Assembly (NCBI GenBank): GCA_002077045.2 | Contig: KZ111162.1 | Span: 341,981 to 405,980 of the forward strand | Direction of reading: 5' to 3' | DNA: 64,000 bases | Origin: Rachicladosporium sp. CCFEE 5018 | Taxonomy: Eukaryota; Ascomycota; Dothideomycetes; Cladosporiales; Cladosporiaceae | Part shown: positions 22,389 through 34,538 of the stretch, piece by piece | How positions within the stretch are numbered: the stretch's first letter is position 1 | Layout of the letters: each line of letters begins with the position of its first letter | Position numbers and translations under genes: made by a program | The notes under the pieces: model-generated | Databases searched by the model: none | What the model was told of the DNA's origin: nothing | Seen by the model: the letters and a program-made list of their open reading frames with translations, nothing else

Positions 22389-24671
22389 TCAAGCACTCTC
22401 CTCAAGGTCGGGCATCTTCTCATCGCCCTCAGTAGGAGCATCCTTCATTTCCTCATCGGACGCAGCAGGCGCCTCAGCCTTCTTGGCCTCAGCCTCAGCC
22501 TTCTTAGCCTCCTCGGCAGCTTTGCGGTTAGCCTCATCCTGCTCTCGCTTCTTGGCAGCGGCAGCCTCCTCCTTCTCCCGTCGAGCATCGGCTTCCTCTT
22601 GCCGCTTATCGTTGAATCGCTGGATGATTGGACCAGCAGAAGCACGAAGCTCTTCTTGCTTGGCGATGTATTGCGCTTTTGTGGCGTCTTCGCCGTCGTC
22701 GTAGAGCCAATCCTGTAGATATTGTCAGTACACAATCGTCCTTTGAAGACGAACCATAGGAATTATTGGTAGACGTACCTCAAGCGTTTCGCACTTGGCC
22801 TTCACCTTCTCCTTCTCCTCTTCGCTCGCGAAGTCAGAGTATCCATTGCTGGAATATGGCTCGTCGATCTTGTTTCGCATGCCGTAAATCTCACTCTCCA
22901 GCTCGTTCTTCTTGTCTTCCGTCTCAGCCACAAGCTTGTCCTCCGATTGCATCTGCCCTTCGAGCTCGAAGTAGCGCTCCTTGACCTCCGGCGACAGACT
23001 TGCGGTGCCAGCAGACAAAGAGAGATCGCCTTTGCGAACCTGCTTCTTGACCTTTTTGACCTTCGGTGCCTTGGCTTCGCCATTCGTCTTCTCGTCTGTC
23101 TCCATGGCATCGCCCTCCTTCTTAGCCTCGTCCTTGGCCTCCGGGATAGGCTCCTCGATCTCCTGCTCCTCTACGAAGTAACCCTGCTCCACATTGAGAA
23201 CACCATGTAAATTGAGGCGTGCCTTCAGTTTGCAGATCATGAAGTCATCTTTCGCATCAGCTTTCACACCCTTGACGCTAAATCGGCCGATCCATGGGTT
23301 GATCCGTCCAGGTAGGGCATCAGGCTTTGCGTACTTCGCCTCGAGATCGAATGGCTGCTTGCGGTAGAACGTAAGGATTTTAGTTGAAGGCATGGCGTTA
23401 CCCTTGTTGAACACTGTGAGCTGGGTATCCTCATCGGGAATGTCTGGCGATTTCTCCCAGGTGAACTCGACAGGGTACTGGGCGATATCTTGCACGCTGA
23501 AGTCGCGAACACGGAAGACTGGCGACAGGATGGCACAGCTGAAAGCACAGCCGCGTGCGATAGCCTCGTCAGCGTTGAGTGTGTACGAAAGCGTCTTGTC
23601 CTTGAAAAAGTCGGCAATTGCGCGCTTGAGGGCAGGCACACGCGTGCAGCCTCCGACAAGCTCGACCACGTCGATATCGTCCTGAGTAAGCATAGCGTCC
23701 GCAAGTGCCTGCTCCAGCGGTCCAGTCGCACGCTCCAGAAGGGGTGCAACAAGCTCCTCCAGCTCCTCGCGCTTCAGGAAACTCGACACATCGATATCGT
23801 TCATGACCATCTCAATGTTGATTGGTGCTCCTGCATTCGCACTCAAGATCTTCTTCATCTTCTCGACCGCCGCGGAGACTCGCACCTTCGCCTTATCGTT
23901 CGAGTAGATATCGATCTTGTGCTTGTCCTGGAAAACCTTTCGGAAATGATCCATGACCGCCTTATCGAAGTTCCTCCCACCGAAATGCCTGTCACATGCT
24001 GTGGCCACGATCTTCAACTCTCCCTTCTTAAATTCCGCGATCGAGCAGGTATAGTTGCTGTGCCCGATATCGATGAATGCCACCCTCCTTGGCTTTTCCT
24101 CGGCAGTAGGTAGATCCAGCTTCGTTATACCGTAGCCGAGTGCAGTAGCAGTGGTCTCATTGATCAAGCGGAGAATCTTCAAACCGGCAATATCCGCTGC
24201 ATCCAGCAGACATCTGCGCTGCGCATCGGTGTACCATGCAGGACAAGCTATCACCATCTCGTTTACAGCCAATTTTAGCTCCGCGCTCGCAGTCTGCTTG
24301 GCGCGAGTGAGGAACATGGCTGCCAGTTGCGCTGCAGTGAAATCCGTCTCTTTGCCCTGGTACTTGACACGTGCTCCCAGCTGGCCATCTTTCTCGATTA
24401 AAGGCACTGACAGGTAGTCCTTCTCGATTTGAACGTCAGGGTCGTTGAGGGAACGCCCTGCTAGCCGGGTAAGGCTGCCGACCGTGTTCTTGAGATTGGA
24501 GATCTCGAGAGACTTTGCCGTCTCTCCTAGGTATCTGCATTTTGGCCCAAAACCAACGAGTGAGGGTGTAGCACGGTTGGAGACCTCATTCGCTATGACA
24601 TCGACACCCTTATTGCGTGCAACTGCGATCACAGCATTTTGAGTGCCGAAGTCGAGCCCGACGACCGACAT
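22389..24671 (-). CDS. SSE1: Hsp110-type chaperone (Sse1/Hsp88 family)
   Basis: Exon 1 (24671-22779) and exon 2 (22712-22389) are separated by a 66-nt intron (GTACGT, branch CTGAC, CTACAG). The 738-residue product starts SVVGLDFGTQNAVIAVARN, the Hsp110 variant of the Hsp70 ATPase signature, and contains FIDIGHSNYTCSI, VELVGGCTRVPALK and NADEAIARGCAF. It lacks the Hsp70 EEVD tail and instead has an acidic insert in the beta domain (about 500-545) and a long charged Lys/Glu/Ala helix at the end, both typical of Hsp110. In yeast such proteins are nucleotide exchange factors for cytosolic Hsp70. Divergent from the cPLA2-like gene. Confidence 0.95.
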
Positions 24672-25893
24672 GGTGAAGGATTCCGTTCCCTGGATATGTG
24701 ATCTGGATTTGCAATGATGAGGAGATTGATGCGCTCGGTCGGATTTTGGGGATGGAAAGGTAAGGTGTGCGGTGTAGCTACAGAACGCGAGTAGGCGGTG
24801 TTTGCAGTATAGTCGCTAAATTTTGACGAACACGCCAGAATTCACTAGAAGGTTTGCCCGACACTGCGACGTGCCTGCGCACAGACCATGCGCATACGAC
24901 TCGCGACAATTCAGCATAACTGAATACACTGCACCCTTGAAAACAACACATCGGAAATGGTCCTTCAACGGCCTCCCGCCATCGCGCTCTTTCTGGTCAG
25001 GCTCTCTGGCTTATGCTAGTATTCACGAGGCTGCGGCAGTGATCAAGACAGCGCAGCCTTCACTGAGAGCGAGTTAACCCTACGAGATGCACTCGACTAC
25101 ACTGATCTAGGGAGCCTCTCGATGCATGCCACCGCAGTCACAATGCTACTGTCAGTCCGCTCTTGACTACGCACCAGGTGTCGCGGGATCAATGAGAGGC
25201 TAACTCTCCGCTCTCGGCCACTACTTGAACGATGCAAGGTGCATCCGCAGTCCACCAGGCCAACGGTCTACGAGTCACTGCTCACGGAAGACAGTGGAAT
25301 TGACTGTGCTCTCCTCCAGCGGATCGTGCTGATGACCACGTCCTTGCGAGCTCAAACACATCGATGCCCTCCCACTCTGGACCGGGTCATGGACTAGATT
25401 GCTGCTCGACTCTGCGCCATCCAGGGCTGAATGCAACTCAGCCAGAAGGCCAGCAAAGCAACGCACTACTCTGTCGACTAAAAGCTACTACACTGGAAGG
25501 TCTAGGGGCAAGGACCTGGGTGTCGGGAAGTCATAGATTGCTGCACCGTTTGCCCACCATTGAAATGGTAATTGTCCAGAGCTTTTGAGATCTCCCGTGA
25601 TCATTTGTCGTGGAATGATAGTCACTGACCCGTAGCATTGCTCTGTACTGCACTTCTGTAGCAATACAGCTTCGTTCGTCCTTGATACATACCCACGCTC
25701 ACAAAGCGCTCGACGCTGCCCTGTGACATGGATCCAATTTAGAGTTGTGGCGCAACGTGGCGTCACTTTTCGCGACGCGCCTGCCAACTAATTCTCTCAA
25801 CAATCGCACTTCAACAATTGCACTCCATCCATCCAGTCTTTCTCTTTCTACTTCACACTCCTTTGATGATGTCTACGATTGATAACATCTGAC
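24672..25893. other. 1.2-kb divergent intergenic region, Hsp110 and cPLA2-like genes
   Basis: No credible gene. Scattered GAA/TTC triplets near 24839-24855 do not make a clean heat-shock element. The last 100 bp before 25894 are C/T-rich, as in many fungal leaders. Confidence 0.45.
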
Positions 25894-28269
25894 ATGTATC
25901 GCGCTGCCTTCCGCGCGCATTCCCGACTTGCGTTCGGAAGTGTCGCAGGAGGTGCAATTGCCTTTGGGACGATCGTCGCTCGTTCACAGCCACTTCATGC
26001 AGACAGTGGAGAAAAAGCCACAGCATGGACGGCTCAATCTACAGTGACCGCATCAAAGAATCGGACACCTGCTCAAGAAGGTGCGCACATCGACGCGTTC
26101 AAGCAGCCAGACTCCGAACGTAACAGGTCAAAGTCTCGAACTCCTGCACCGCCTCCGCAGACCAAGGATCGCGTCAACTACAGCGCATCGAAGCAGGGAA
26201 GTGATGCGACCGCTTCATCAGCATGGACGACTATCACAGCGCCTCTCGCAGCAGCGCGCGACACATTCACGAACATCGACCTGGACATCAACCTCGCCAA
26301 GATCGGCGATACGATCACGGACTATGTCTTGCCCACTTGGGTGAAAGGTCTACCAGCTCTCATCTCGAAGCTGCAAGATGAGATGTCAATGGCACCTTGG
26401 TCACTGTCATGGGAGATCTGGGAGGACGCTCATGATCCTGAGAAGAATCCCGAGATCGTCTGGGATGCCGAAGTCCGCATCTCGAGCGACCTTTGTCTGG
26501 AGGAGCAGCAGTACCTTGCAAAGCGCAAGGTCGCTGTCGCAAAGGCGCTCGCAGAGTATCTAGATGTCCCTGCGAACGATGTGCATCCCGATGATGTCCC
26601 AGTGATAGCGATATATGGGTCTGGTGGCGGTTTGCGCGCGTTGATCGCTGGCACTTCGTCCTATCTTTCAGCGCAACAGGCTGGCCTGTTCGACTGTACC
26701 ACTTACACTGCTGGCGTCAGTGGGAGCTGTTGGCTCCAGACGCTCTACTACTCTTCGATCGGTCAGACTGACTTTGGCCGTCTGGCCGATCACTTCAAGG
26801 CACGATTGAATGTGCACCTGGCCTTTCCACCAGCCGCATTGGGTTTGCTAGGCCAAGCGCCAACTAATAAGTTTCTCCTGGGTGGCGTTGTTGAGAAGCT
26901 GAAGGGTGTGCCCGATGCAGAATTTGGCGTGGTCGACATCTACGGCATGCTGCTCGCTGCTCGATTGCTAGTACCGAAAGGTGAACTCGGTGTCAGTGAT
27001 TGGGATCTGAAAGTCTCGAACCAACGCTACTTTGTTGATCACGGCGACAAGCCATTGCCAATCTACACTGCTGTCCGCCATGAAACCGAGGTCGAGCACG
27101 ACGGCCGAGAAGCGAGTGCATCTGTCGAGCGAAAGCGTAAGGAGGCGGCTTACTTTCAGTGGTTCGAATGGACGCCATACGAGTTCTTCTGTGAGGAACT
27201 CAACGCAGGCATTCCGACATGGGCAACTGGTCGACCTTTCAACGCTGGCGAGACGCTCTGGCGAGATAACGGGCTTGCGCTTCCCGAGGTCCGTGTACCA
27301 CTAATGATGGGCATCTGGGGCTCAGCATTCTGCGCTACCCTTTCAGACTACTACAAGGAGATCCAGCCACTACTCCGCGGCAGCGGTCTTGGTCTAGGCT
27401 CGAGTCTGGACGCCTTACTATCAGATAAGGACGCCGACATGGTCAAAGTGCACCCTCTCGACCCAGCCTCGATCCCAAACTTCGCCCTCGGGCTTCGAGG
27501 GAAGCTCCCAGCAACATGTCCAGAGAGCATACATAACGACTCCCACCTTCGTCTCATGGACGCGGGTATGAGCAACAACCTTCCTATATACCCTCTGCTC
27601 CGCCCAGGCCGAAACGTCGACGTCATCATCGCTTTCGACGTCTCGGCCGATGCGCCACACGCCAACTGGATTGGCGTAGCAGGCGGCTACGCCAAGCAAC
27701 GCAAGATCAAGGGCTGGCCTTTGGGTGCTGGCTGGCCTCCACGCGCAGAGCCGGATGCAGTTGTGACGAAAGAGCTTGCTGACGCCGAGGCGACTGCTAA
27801 AGAGACCGTAACCCAAGCCCAAGCTGAGGACGACTTGAGCCACTGCACTGTATGGGTCGGCTCCACGACCGAATCCTCAGTCGCACCTGAAGACATCCCC
27901 GCGGCCAAGCACGTCTCCTCAGATCTCGAAATCCCCGAGATCTCTCGGCCCGACGCTGGCATAGCAGTCATCTACTTCCCGCTCATCACCAACGACTCCG
28001 TTCCTGGCGTCGACCCCCAAAAGTCAGACTACATGTCTACGTGGAACTTCGTCTACACGCCAGAGGAGATTGACAAGGTGATGGCGCTTGCGAAGGCGAA
28101 TTTCGCGGAGGGGGAGGAGCAGACTAAGAGGACTGTTAGGGCTGTTTGGCAGAGGAAGATGGAGGGCCGGTTGGGGAGGGAGAATGAGGCAAGGGATTTG
28201 AGGGCTAGGATGAGGATGAGGAGGGGGGAGCCACTTGGGAAGACTGGATGGGGGGACCACTTCGTGTGA
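25894..28269 (+). CDS. cPLA2-like phospholipase (PLA2c/lysophospholipase domain)
   Basis: Intronless, 791 residues. The ATG at 25894 is used; the frame is open slightly upstream but has only TTG there. Residues 1-40 (MYRAAFRAHSRLAFGS...) are basic and amphipathic and followed by a hydrophobic patch, compatible with mitochondrial targeting. The catalytic domain shows the oxyanion loop SGGGLRAL near 245, the nucleophile elbow GVSGSCW, and the Asp of the Ser-Asp dyad in DAGMSNNLPIYP. These are the features of group IV phospholipase A2. C2 calcium-binding sequence is not seen, as is usual for fungal members. The C terminus is Arg/Met-rich. Likely acts on phospholipids to release fatty acids; substrate and site are inferred. 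Confidence 0.88.
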   Translation: MYRAAFRAHSRLAFGSVAGGAIAFGTIVARSQPLHADSGEKATAWTAQSTVTASKNRTPAQEGAHIDAFKQPDSERNRSKSRTPAPPPQTKDRVNYSASKQGSDATASSAWTTITAPLAAARDTFTNIDLDINLAKIGDTITDYVLPTWVKGLPALISKLQDEMSMAPWSLSWEIWEDAHDPEKNPEIVWDAEVRISSDLCLEEQQYLAKRKVAVAKALAEYLDVPANDVHPDDVPVIAIYGSGGGLRALIAGTSSYLSAQQAGLFDCTTYTAGVSGSCWLQTLYYSSIGQTDFGRLADHFKARLNVHLAFPPAALGLLGQAPTNKFLLGGVVEKLKGVPDAEFGVVDIYGMLLAARLLVPKGELGVSDWDLKVSNQRYFVDHGDKPLPIYTAVRHETEVEHDGREASASVERKRKEAAYFQWFEWTPYEFFCEELNAGIPTWATGRPFNAGETLWRDNGLALPEVRVPLMMGIWGSAFCATLSDYYKEIQPLLRGSGLGLGSSLDALLSDKDADMVKVHPLDPASIPNFALGLRGKLPATCPESIHNDSHLRLMDAGMSNNLPIYPLLRPGRNVDVIIAFDVSADAPHANWIGVAGGYAKQRKIKGWPLGAGWPPRAEPDAVVTKELADAEATAKETVTQAQAEDDLSHCTVWVGSTTESSVAPEDIPAAKHVSSDLEIPEISRPDAGIAVIYFPLITNDSVPGVDPQKSDYMSTWNFVYTPEEIDKVMALAKANFAEGEEQTKRTVRAVWQRKMEGRLGRENEARDLRARMRMRRGEPLGKTGWGDHFV

Positions 28270-28995
28270 GATGTGGTTTTGATGTTCATGAATGTGGTTG
28301 AGCTACGAGTTTGATCACGTGCTTGTGGTTAGGGGCGAAGATGTGTCGAAGGAGAATGTACATGCAGATGAGTTAGATGATACCCCGGAATGTACTTACA
28401 GGTGCCTAAGCAGCGTGTGACAATTTAGTCACTCTGCCTCTGCGCTACCAATCGAAAAGATCCTCACGAAGTACAAATCAAGGACGGCACAAGAAGTAAA
28501 CGCTATGGAAGTAACGGTAAAAGAAGGCCACATCTAGCCTCAGCCGCTCGTCAGACCGCGACAACCCACACCTCTCAATGGTCCCCTCCCGCTTGGTATC
28601 CGTATCATGGTGGGGCCGACACTCAACATAGCTACATATAGGACTGCCTCGCCCTATGACCTGCAGACCTTGAGGGTAGTTGAACGTCATGCCTGGCGGT
28701 AGTGCACATCGTATCTGCACCTTCCTTTAATGCGGCAGTTGGGTGAGCAACAAGTGTCCAGTCACCAGAACCACGCTCACGCTCACGCTATTCTCGTAGA
28801 TTCTCAAGAGCGTGTTAGTGCGGCCAAGCCGACAGCGCTACGACGCTTGACGTATTGCGGAGGACGCCGATGAGACCCATGTCCAACAAGTGATGAACAG
28901 TGCCCGCTGTGTGACATCGCGTCTACCGACACGGCACTTCGACTGGATATCCGCCGTAGTAGGGACTGCGCACGTGGGTTTAGGCTAACGGCTTG
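28270..28995. other. Intergenic, no gene seen
   Basis: It lies between the convergent stops of the cPLA2-like and HET genes. No motif recognised. Confidence 0.5.
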
Positions 28996-30996
28996 TCAGC
29001 GCACAACGAAGGACTGCATATGTCCTCCAGAAGCTCGCAGCCTCGGTATAGTCTCTCCGTACATGAGGCCGTGTACGTATGCCACACCGATATACTGATA
29101 GTCTGCTTCACAATATCGGAGCACTATAGGTACCTCGTTGCCTCGTATTGCTGTTATGACATCGTCCGGCCGCATCGCCTTCGGTCCGACTCCAAATCTA
29201 CCCGATCGTGTCACGAGAAGCCTTCGGTTGAGGATCATATCCATCAGGCGACCGTTATCACTAGCCCGCTGACACGCTCGATCAAACGTATCGATTCTTT
29301 GGTCTGGTTCTGCACCTGCAAGATCGAGCTCGAGCGCCGCTCTGAGCAAGTCTTCTCCAAGCGAGACATCTTCAATCCCAGCTTCATCCCCTGGTTTGTA
29401 ACGCGCGCCAGTCATCGCAGAGGCCAAAGACTTGATGGTGTCGTCCGTCAGTGCCAGTCGTTCGAGTGGGTCGACAGCATGAGCAACGCAGATGTCTTGC
29501 ACAGCTGTGAGCAGCCACGCATGTAGTTCCCGATATGTCGGACGTGCTGATAGCATGTATACTCTACCCACTGCTGACACTATATCAATCTTCATGCCTG
29601 CAAGCGAGATAGTGTTCGGGTCATCACTGCCTATTGCATCAAGACTCGATCCCTTTAGTTTGCCGTGCGCACTGAAGTCCAAGGGATCGATCCGCGTAGC
29701 ATCCAGATCGCCATCGCGTCCAAGGTCATACCGATGCGCCCACGAGCAGCCGCTTGGGCCCTCTAAAGGATGAGACACCTCCATCATTGGCCACAGATCT
29801 TTGGACTGTCGAAGGAGGATTCGGGTCGCTTCCATGTTAATCGCCTCTATACTTTTCCTGTAGTCCGGCACAATGCTGCGAGATTCATGCTTGAACATCC
29901 CGAGGACTCCATACACGCCGTCCCTAGGCTCTGACTTTTCAAAATCCAGGATGCCTAGCGAAACAATGGCCAAGGAGGTGGAACACCCCAACAAAGCTCA
30001 TATTGCCCATCAGCTAACATGAACATTGTGCGCATACAGTTCCGGGCCCTCTGCGTGGATCTGTCAAAATCGTCCAAGAACAAAGTGTGTTCTAACCACG
30101 CTATCACATGCAACAGGAGACTCAAAGGACAGCGCTTGGAACCAAGATAACACATGTTCGACGGCGCAAGTTTGGCTTCTTGCAGTACCCACAGGCGCCT
30201 GTCAGACTGTAAGTTATGCGAAGTTCCATCATGCTTTACTTCCACGTACCGAAACCATGGCAATAGTATCATGAATTGGATTGCGCTGTCGTCGCGATGG
30301 GGCTGGATCTTGGGCCGCACATAGCGCATGTTGCCGCGGTTGTATACTACGTGCTTCCAGTCGCTGTAATTGTCGGTTCGCTCGCATATTTCCCGGTCAA
30401 GCTCATCAGCAAGCTGAATGATGCGACGGCTCATATCCTCGTCGTCCGTGAGGTGTATTAGGTTGCCAGTCGAGCCTCCATAGATGTCTCCCATCAAGTT
30501 GACTTGTTCGCTCCGCTCATCGATGTCATCCTGGTTTATGCAGACCTGTTAGAGATGTCAAACGTCACTACGTTCACGATGATGAGGACTTCCGTGGTGC
30601 TCATACTGCATCTATCCAAATCAGTCTCATGCAGTCTGGTAATCGTATGCGGCGTAAGACCGCAGCGGTTGCTTCTGGTATTGGTAGCTCGATACCCGCA
30701 ATCTCGACGACCGCGGACCTGATGGGAGCTCCCCAAACGTACGAGATAGTCTCGTAGGGTCTGCTGTTCAGTAAGACGGTGCAAAGGTCTGCGCGCAACA
30801 CTGCTGAGCATTCACCAGGCAGTAGCTCTAAGAGTCGGATCTGCCCTGCGCGGGAGTCCAAAGCGCGGTAGACGTTACTGTGCGCTGTTACTGGCGAAGG
30901 ATCCTCAATGTGCAGACCTTCGGCCAGTTGCTGCGTGGCACCGGCTTCGCCATGCTCGAGGTCAAGTTCGTACGTGCTGGCCGCCGGAGTTTCCAT
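28996..30996 (-). CDS. HET (heterokaryon incompatibility) domain protein, apparent frameshift
   Basis: Start METPAAS at 30996. Exon 1 ends at 30607 and exon 2 (30545-30250) restores DAVCINQDD across a 61-nt intron. A second intron, 30249-30199 (51 nt, in frame and stop-free), must be removed to give PWFRRLWVLQEA, a hallmark HET segment. Other HET blocks: YETISYVWG, LRLIWIDAV-type strand, EQVNLMGDIYG. The domain is followed by FEKSEPRDGVYGVLGMFKHE, but this lies in another frame: between about 29996 and 30003 (after LADGQY) one nucleotide appears missing, and no GT-AG intron with correct phase was found. The C-terminal part runs to TGA at 28996-28998. HET proteins trigger cell death after fusion of unlike hyphae; which allele system this belongs to cannot be told. 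Confidence 0.75.
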
Positions 30997-31982
30997 GATG
31001 TCCTCGTCTAAGGGAGGCTTAAGAAATGTCGAGCATAGATGTGCGCGAGACAGACATACGTGAGAAGCTGCCGTGATAAATGGAAGCGTGAGATCACTCA
31101 CATTGCTTCTCGCAGCCTCACTGTGCACGCATCGTGCCAGCTGCTACGCCTCTACACAGCCAACAGGCAACAAGTCCGAAAGCTCGCCAGAGGCATCATC
31201 GATGAATCATGTAACCCGTCTTCTGCTGTGTGATCCGAAAGTCGCGCCTGCGGTTCTGCATCGTGACCGCGTGGCTGAACGAAGGCAAACAGCCTGTGGG
31301 CCGCCCGACAGCATAGTGTCTGCTACTCTTGGCTTGCTCACATGAACGCGGCACCACCAACATCAGTCGAGCGATGGCTTGACTTCATCACAGCAGCGTG
31401 CGTATGAGATTGCATGTGCGACCTAGTCCGGAACGTGAAAAGATCAACAGCCCAACATCGGTGCTGAAGCCTGGTCTGCCTGAGGCCGTCCTGCCTCATT
31501 GCCATGTATGTGTATCAGTGATGATGCGCTCCTCTATGTACGACATAAACACCGATCATCACAAATAATTGAGAACGATGCGCGCGTTGAGAGGTACAAG
31601 CTGAAGAAAAGCAAGTAATAAAACAATCTCGCTATTTGGTATCACAAGCTTTCAGTCTCCTCGCCCAAATCTTCGCTCCAACCTAATACACACATAAGAG
31701 ACGCTTCCTGTTGCTAGCCCGTTGCCGAAGTCCAGTCCAGCTCCAACGCCCGCTCAGCGGGTTGAGATAGACCCGGACTGGTGTGGGAGGCGTGGTGTGT
31801 AATGTAGATTAGTGACATTAGGGTAGCACCTCTCCCAGTCTCGTCCTGTTTCGCCTCGATAGCCTTCGCCCGCAGCCAGCGTATATCGCCAGCAGGCTCA
31901 GCGCATGTCAAAGCAAACCAGCCAAGCGCACTCTCCTGAACGACACGTCACACCCGAGCCAATACTACCGCTCTCCTCGCAC
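30997..31982. other. Intergenic, about 1 kb
   Basis: Contains the presumed leader of the HET gene and the 3' flank of the septin gene. No gene recognised. Confidence 0.5.
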
Positions 31983-33695
31983 CTAACCCCTCAATGAAAA
32001 CCCACCCTTCTTCCTCACCTTCTCATCCACCGGCCGCCCACTCTCAATCCTCCCCTTCTTCTCCTCCAACTCCACCCTCTGCCGATCAAGCTGCTCCTTC
32101 ATCTCGCGATGCCGCGCATACAGCTCCTCCTCGCTCTGCTTAAGCTTATTCTCCTTCTCATTAACCTTCTGCTGGAACACCATCTTCATCTCCAACTCCA
32201 TCTTAGCCAGCTTCTGCTCGTGCAAGCTGCGCTCCTCTTCCTGCTTCACAGCAGGATTCACCTCCTTGAAGACTGACGGGTCTTGGGCGACGCCCATGGC
32301 AGTCAGCTTATCGCTGCGATAGTTCTCGTAAAGGAAGTTGTTTGTGTGCTCTTTCAGCTCTTCCATGTGTGTTCGGATGAGCATTTGGCGCAGCTTGACG
32401 AAGTCGCAGTGCTCTTCGTTGTCGACTTCGATGACGCCCCAGGGGTAGCGGCGGCCGCGGACCTTGCGGCCTTCGGGCGTGGTGACCTCGGTGTTGGCGC
32501 CTACCACTGCGAATGGGACTTTGGACATGATCTCGTTATTTTCGGCGATGGTCTCTTCGTCATCGAGCTCGTATCGTGGGCCTTCGAAGATCTGGATGTT
32601 GTGGTGGTTGATGTCGCCGAGGATCTGGTTGATGTCAGTAGCTTGCTAGCGACCCCAAAGCGAGATGTCAGGCACTCACACGCTGCTTGAACGCGGCAAT
32701 CTCGTCATCGGTAAGCGTATCAGCCTTCGCTATCACCGGAATGAGGTTGACCTTGGTATGAAGTCTGCGCATGACCTCCACATCAAGCGGCTTAAGCGAA
32801 TGACCAGTAGGCTGAATGAAGTACACGCAAGCATGCACGCGATTGTCGACAATATTCATGCGGTTGACCTTGTTCTCAGCATCAAGATACGCATCGAAGC
32901 GCGCCTCAATGTTCTCAACGATGGGACGCCAAGACTCGTCGTTGTTCACGAAGTCGCCGAAGCCAGGGGTATCCACGACTGTGAGGCGGAGACGGACGCC
33001 ATTCTCCTCGATGTCGGCGCTGATGGACTGGATGTTGACGGTCTTGGGGGCGAAGTCGAGGGAAGGCTGCTTGCGCTCTTTGGGCGGGTAGAGCGAGGTG
33101 TTGAAGAGGGTGTTGACGAGCGTGGACTTGCCGAGGCCAGATTCACCTGTGCTGTGTGTCAGCCCTGCACTACCCATTCACAGTACGTTCAGGATATGTA
33201 CTCACCAACGACCATGACGTTGAAGTTAAACCCCTTGCGCACACTCTTGCGATGCCACTGATTGGGCAGATTGGCAAACCCGACATAGCCAGTGAGCTTT
33301 CTACGCACAATGTTCTTCATGTCGCTCGCCGCCTGTGCCGCCGCTTTTGGGTCTTTCGAGGAGACGGTCTGGGGTGCTGTGGCGCCCCCATTGGGCATGA
33401 TGTTGCTGTGCTCGACGTGCGGGGACGTGAGCTTGCCGTTAGGGATGGCCTGGTTGGGGATTGGCGAGGCTCGTGATGGAGGGGAGGCAGCTCCGAGGTT
33501 ACCGTTGGCGGTGGCTGTGGGGGGTGGCTTGTTAGCTATGACTGACGTTGCGCGACTGTGAGTTGACGCCGTGGTCTCGATGCTCGTGCGCGCTGATGGC
33601 GGCTTCGAGGTCGCTGGTATAGAGGTGCCAGGCGATATGGCGGGTGTCATTCGGCCGGAGTGGGGTTGTTGAGACAGAGCTGCAGCGGCTGCCAT
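31983..33695 (-). CDS. CDC3: Septin, Cdc3/AspB type
   Basis: Three exons (33695-33206, 33146-32680, 32624-31983) give 532 residues. The first 125 residues are Pro/Ser/Thr/Ala-rich and disordered. A polybasic stretch (VRRKLTGYVGFANLPNQWHRKSVRKG) precedes the GTPase domain with P-loop GESGLGKS, DTPGFGDF and the AKAD specificity motif. The septin unique element is present (RRYPWGVIEVDN). The C-terminal 100 residues form a coiled coil (KMELEMKMVFQQKVNEKENKLKQSEEEL is the core). The N-terminal GYVGFANLP..WHRKS signature and the C-terminal coil point to the Cdc3 group. Septins assemble filaments at septa, tips and branch points. The first intron falls inside the P-loop codons (GTT G|GT GAA). Confidence 0.93.
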
Positions 33696-34538
33696 GGTCT
33701 GCCAATGAATGTCGCGACTGTCCTGACCACGTGATGTATGCCGAATTCGAAGGCGTCGTTGTTTTCGCGCGTGGGTGGGAGTGATGTTTGGTGAAGGTCG
33801 GAGGGGGAAACTGAAGTTGAGGAAGGCTTACCCATCGTGACTGTGTTTGCTATGCTCCTTCTGCGCAATTACTGTCAGCACATGGCCATTGACCGCAGGC
33901 GCGACCTCCTCCTTGCACCGCAGTGTCGTATCCTTCCTCAACGGCGCAGAGTAACGGGCTCAAGGCTTACCAGTAAATTCTCCGGTGCTCCGCGTTTCAA
34001 GCAGCAATGGCCTGACTCAGTGCGCAGTGTTGCTCGACGATAGAATAACAATCAATGGCAATAATGAGCGTCAAGAAGTGAAGCTCGACGGCAATGCGCT
34101 GGGTGTGAGGTGAGGTAGTGCAGTGTTCGGCAGAGCAATGGGTGCATGCGGTACGGGAGTGATGGCTGAATCTCCCCTTCGCGTCCAAGAAAGGGGACAG
34201 GGTGGCCCATGCACCATTAGCGTTAACTACTCCAGGTCATTCAACTTTGTTTCGACGTCTCTCTATTATGTCGGCCGATACCGTTTGCCATCAGTTCTGT
34301 GTCCGAGCCTGGCCAATACCCGCGTAAGCATGCCATTCATTGATTGCTCGAGCACCAGTTGATCACTCGGTATTGCATACGCGTACAGCATATGTACCTG
34401 TCACATCCATAGAGCTAATGCAGCAGATACCCACGCGAGCTACGTGAGGGTGTGGCAGGCAGCCGCATGCCTTTGACACCAAAACTCCAGTGGGTATCAT
34501 CTGCTCCCTCCAAACCCCATCCAAAGTCCACTCACTCA
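33696..34538. other. Intergenic between septin start and Exo70 stop
   Basis: No gene seen. The septin ATG is preceded by CATTGGCAG, which could be the acceptor of a leader intron. Confidence 0.45.

Noticed and set aside
24836..24860. Heat-shock element upstream of Hsp110
   Set aside because: GAA/TTC triplets are present but not in the nGAAnnTTCn spacing; I would not support it.
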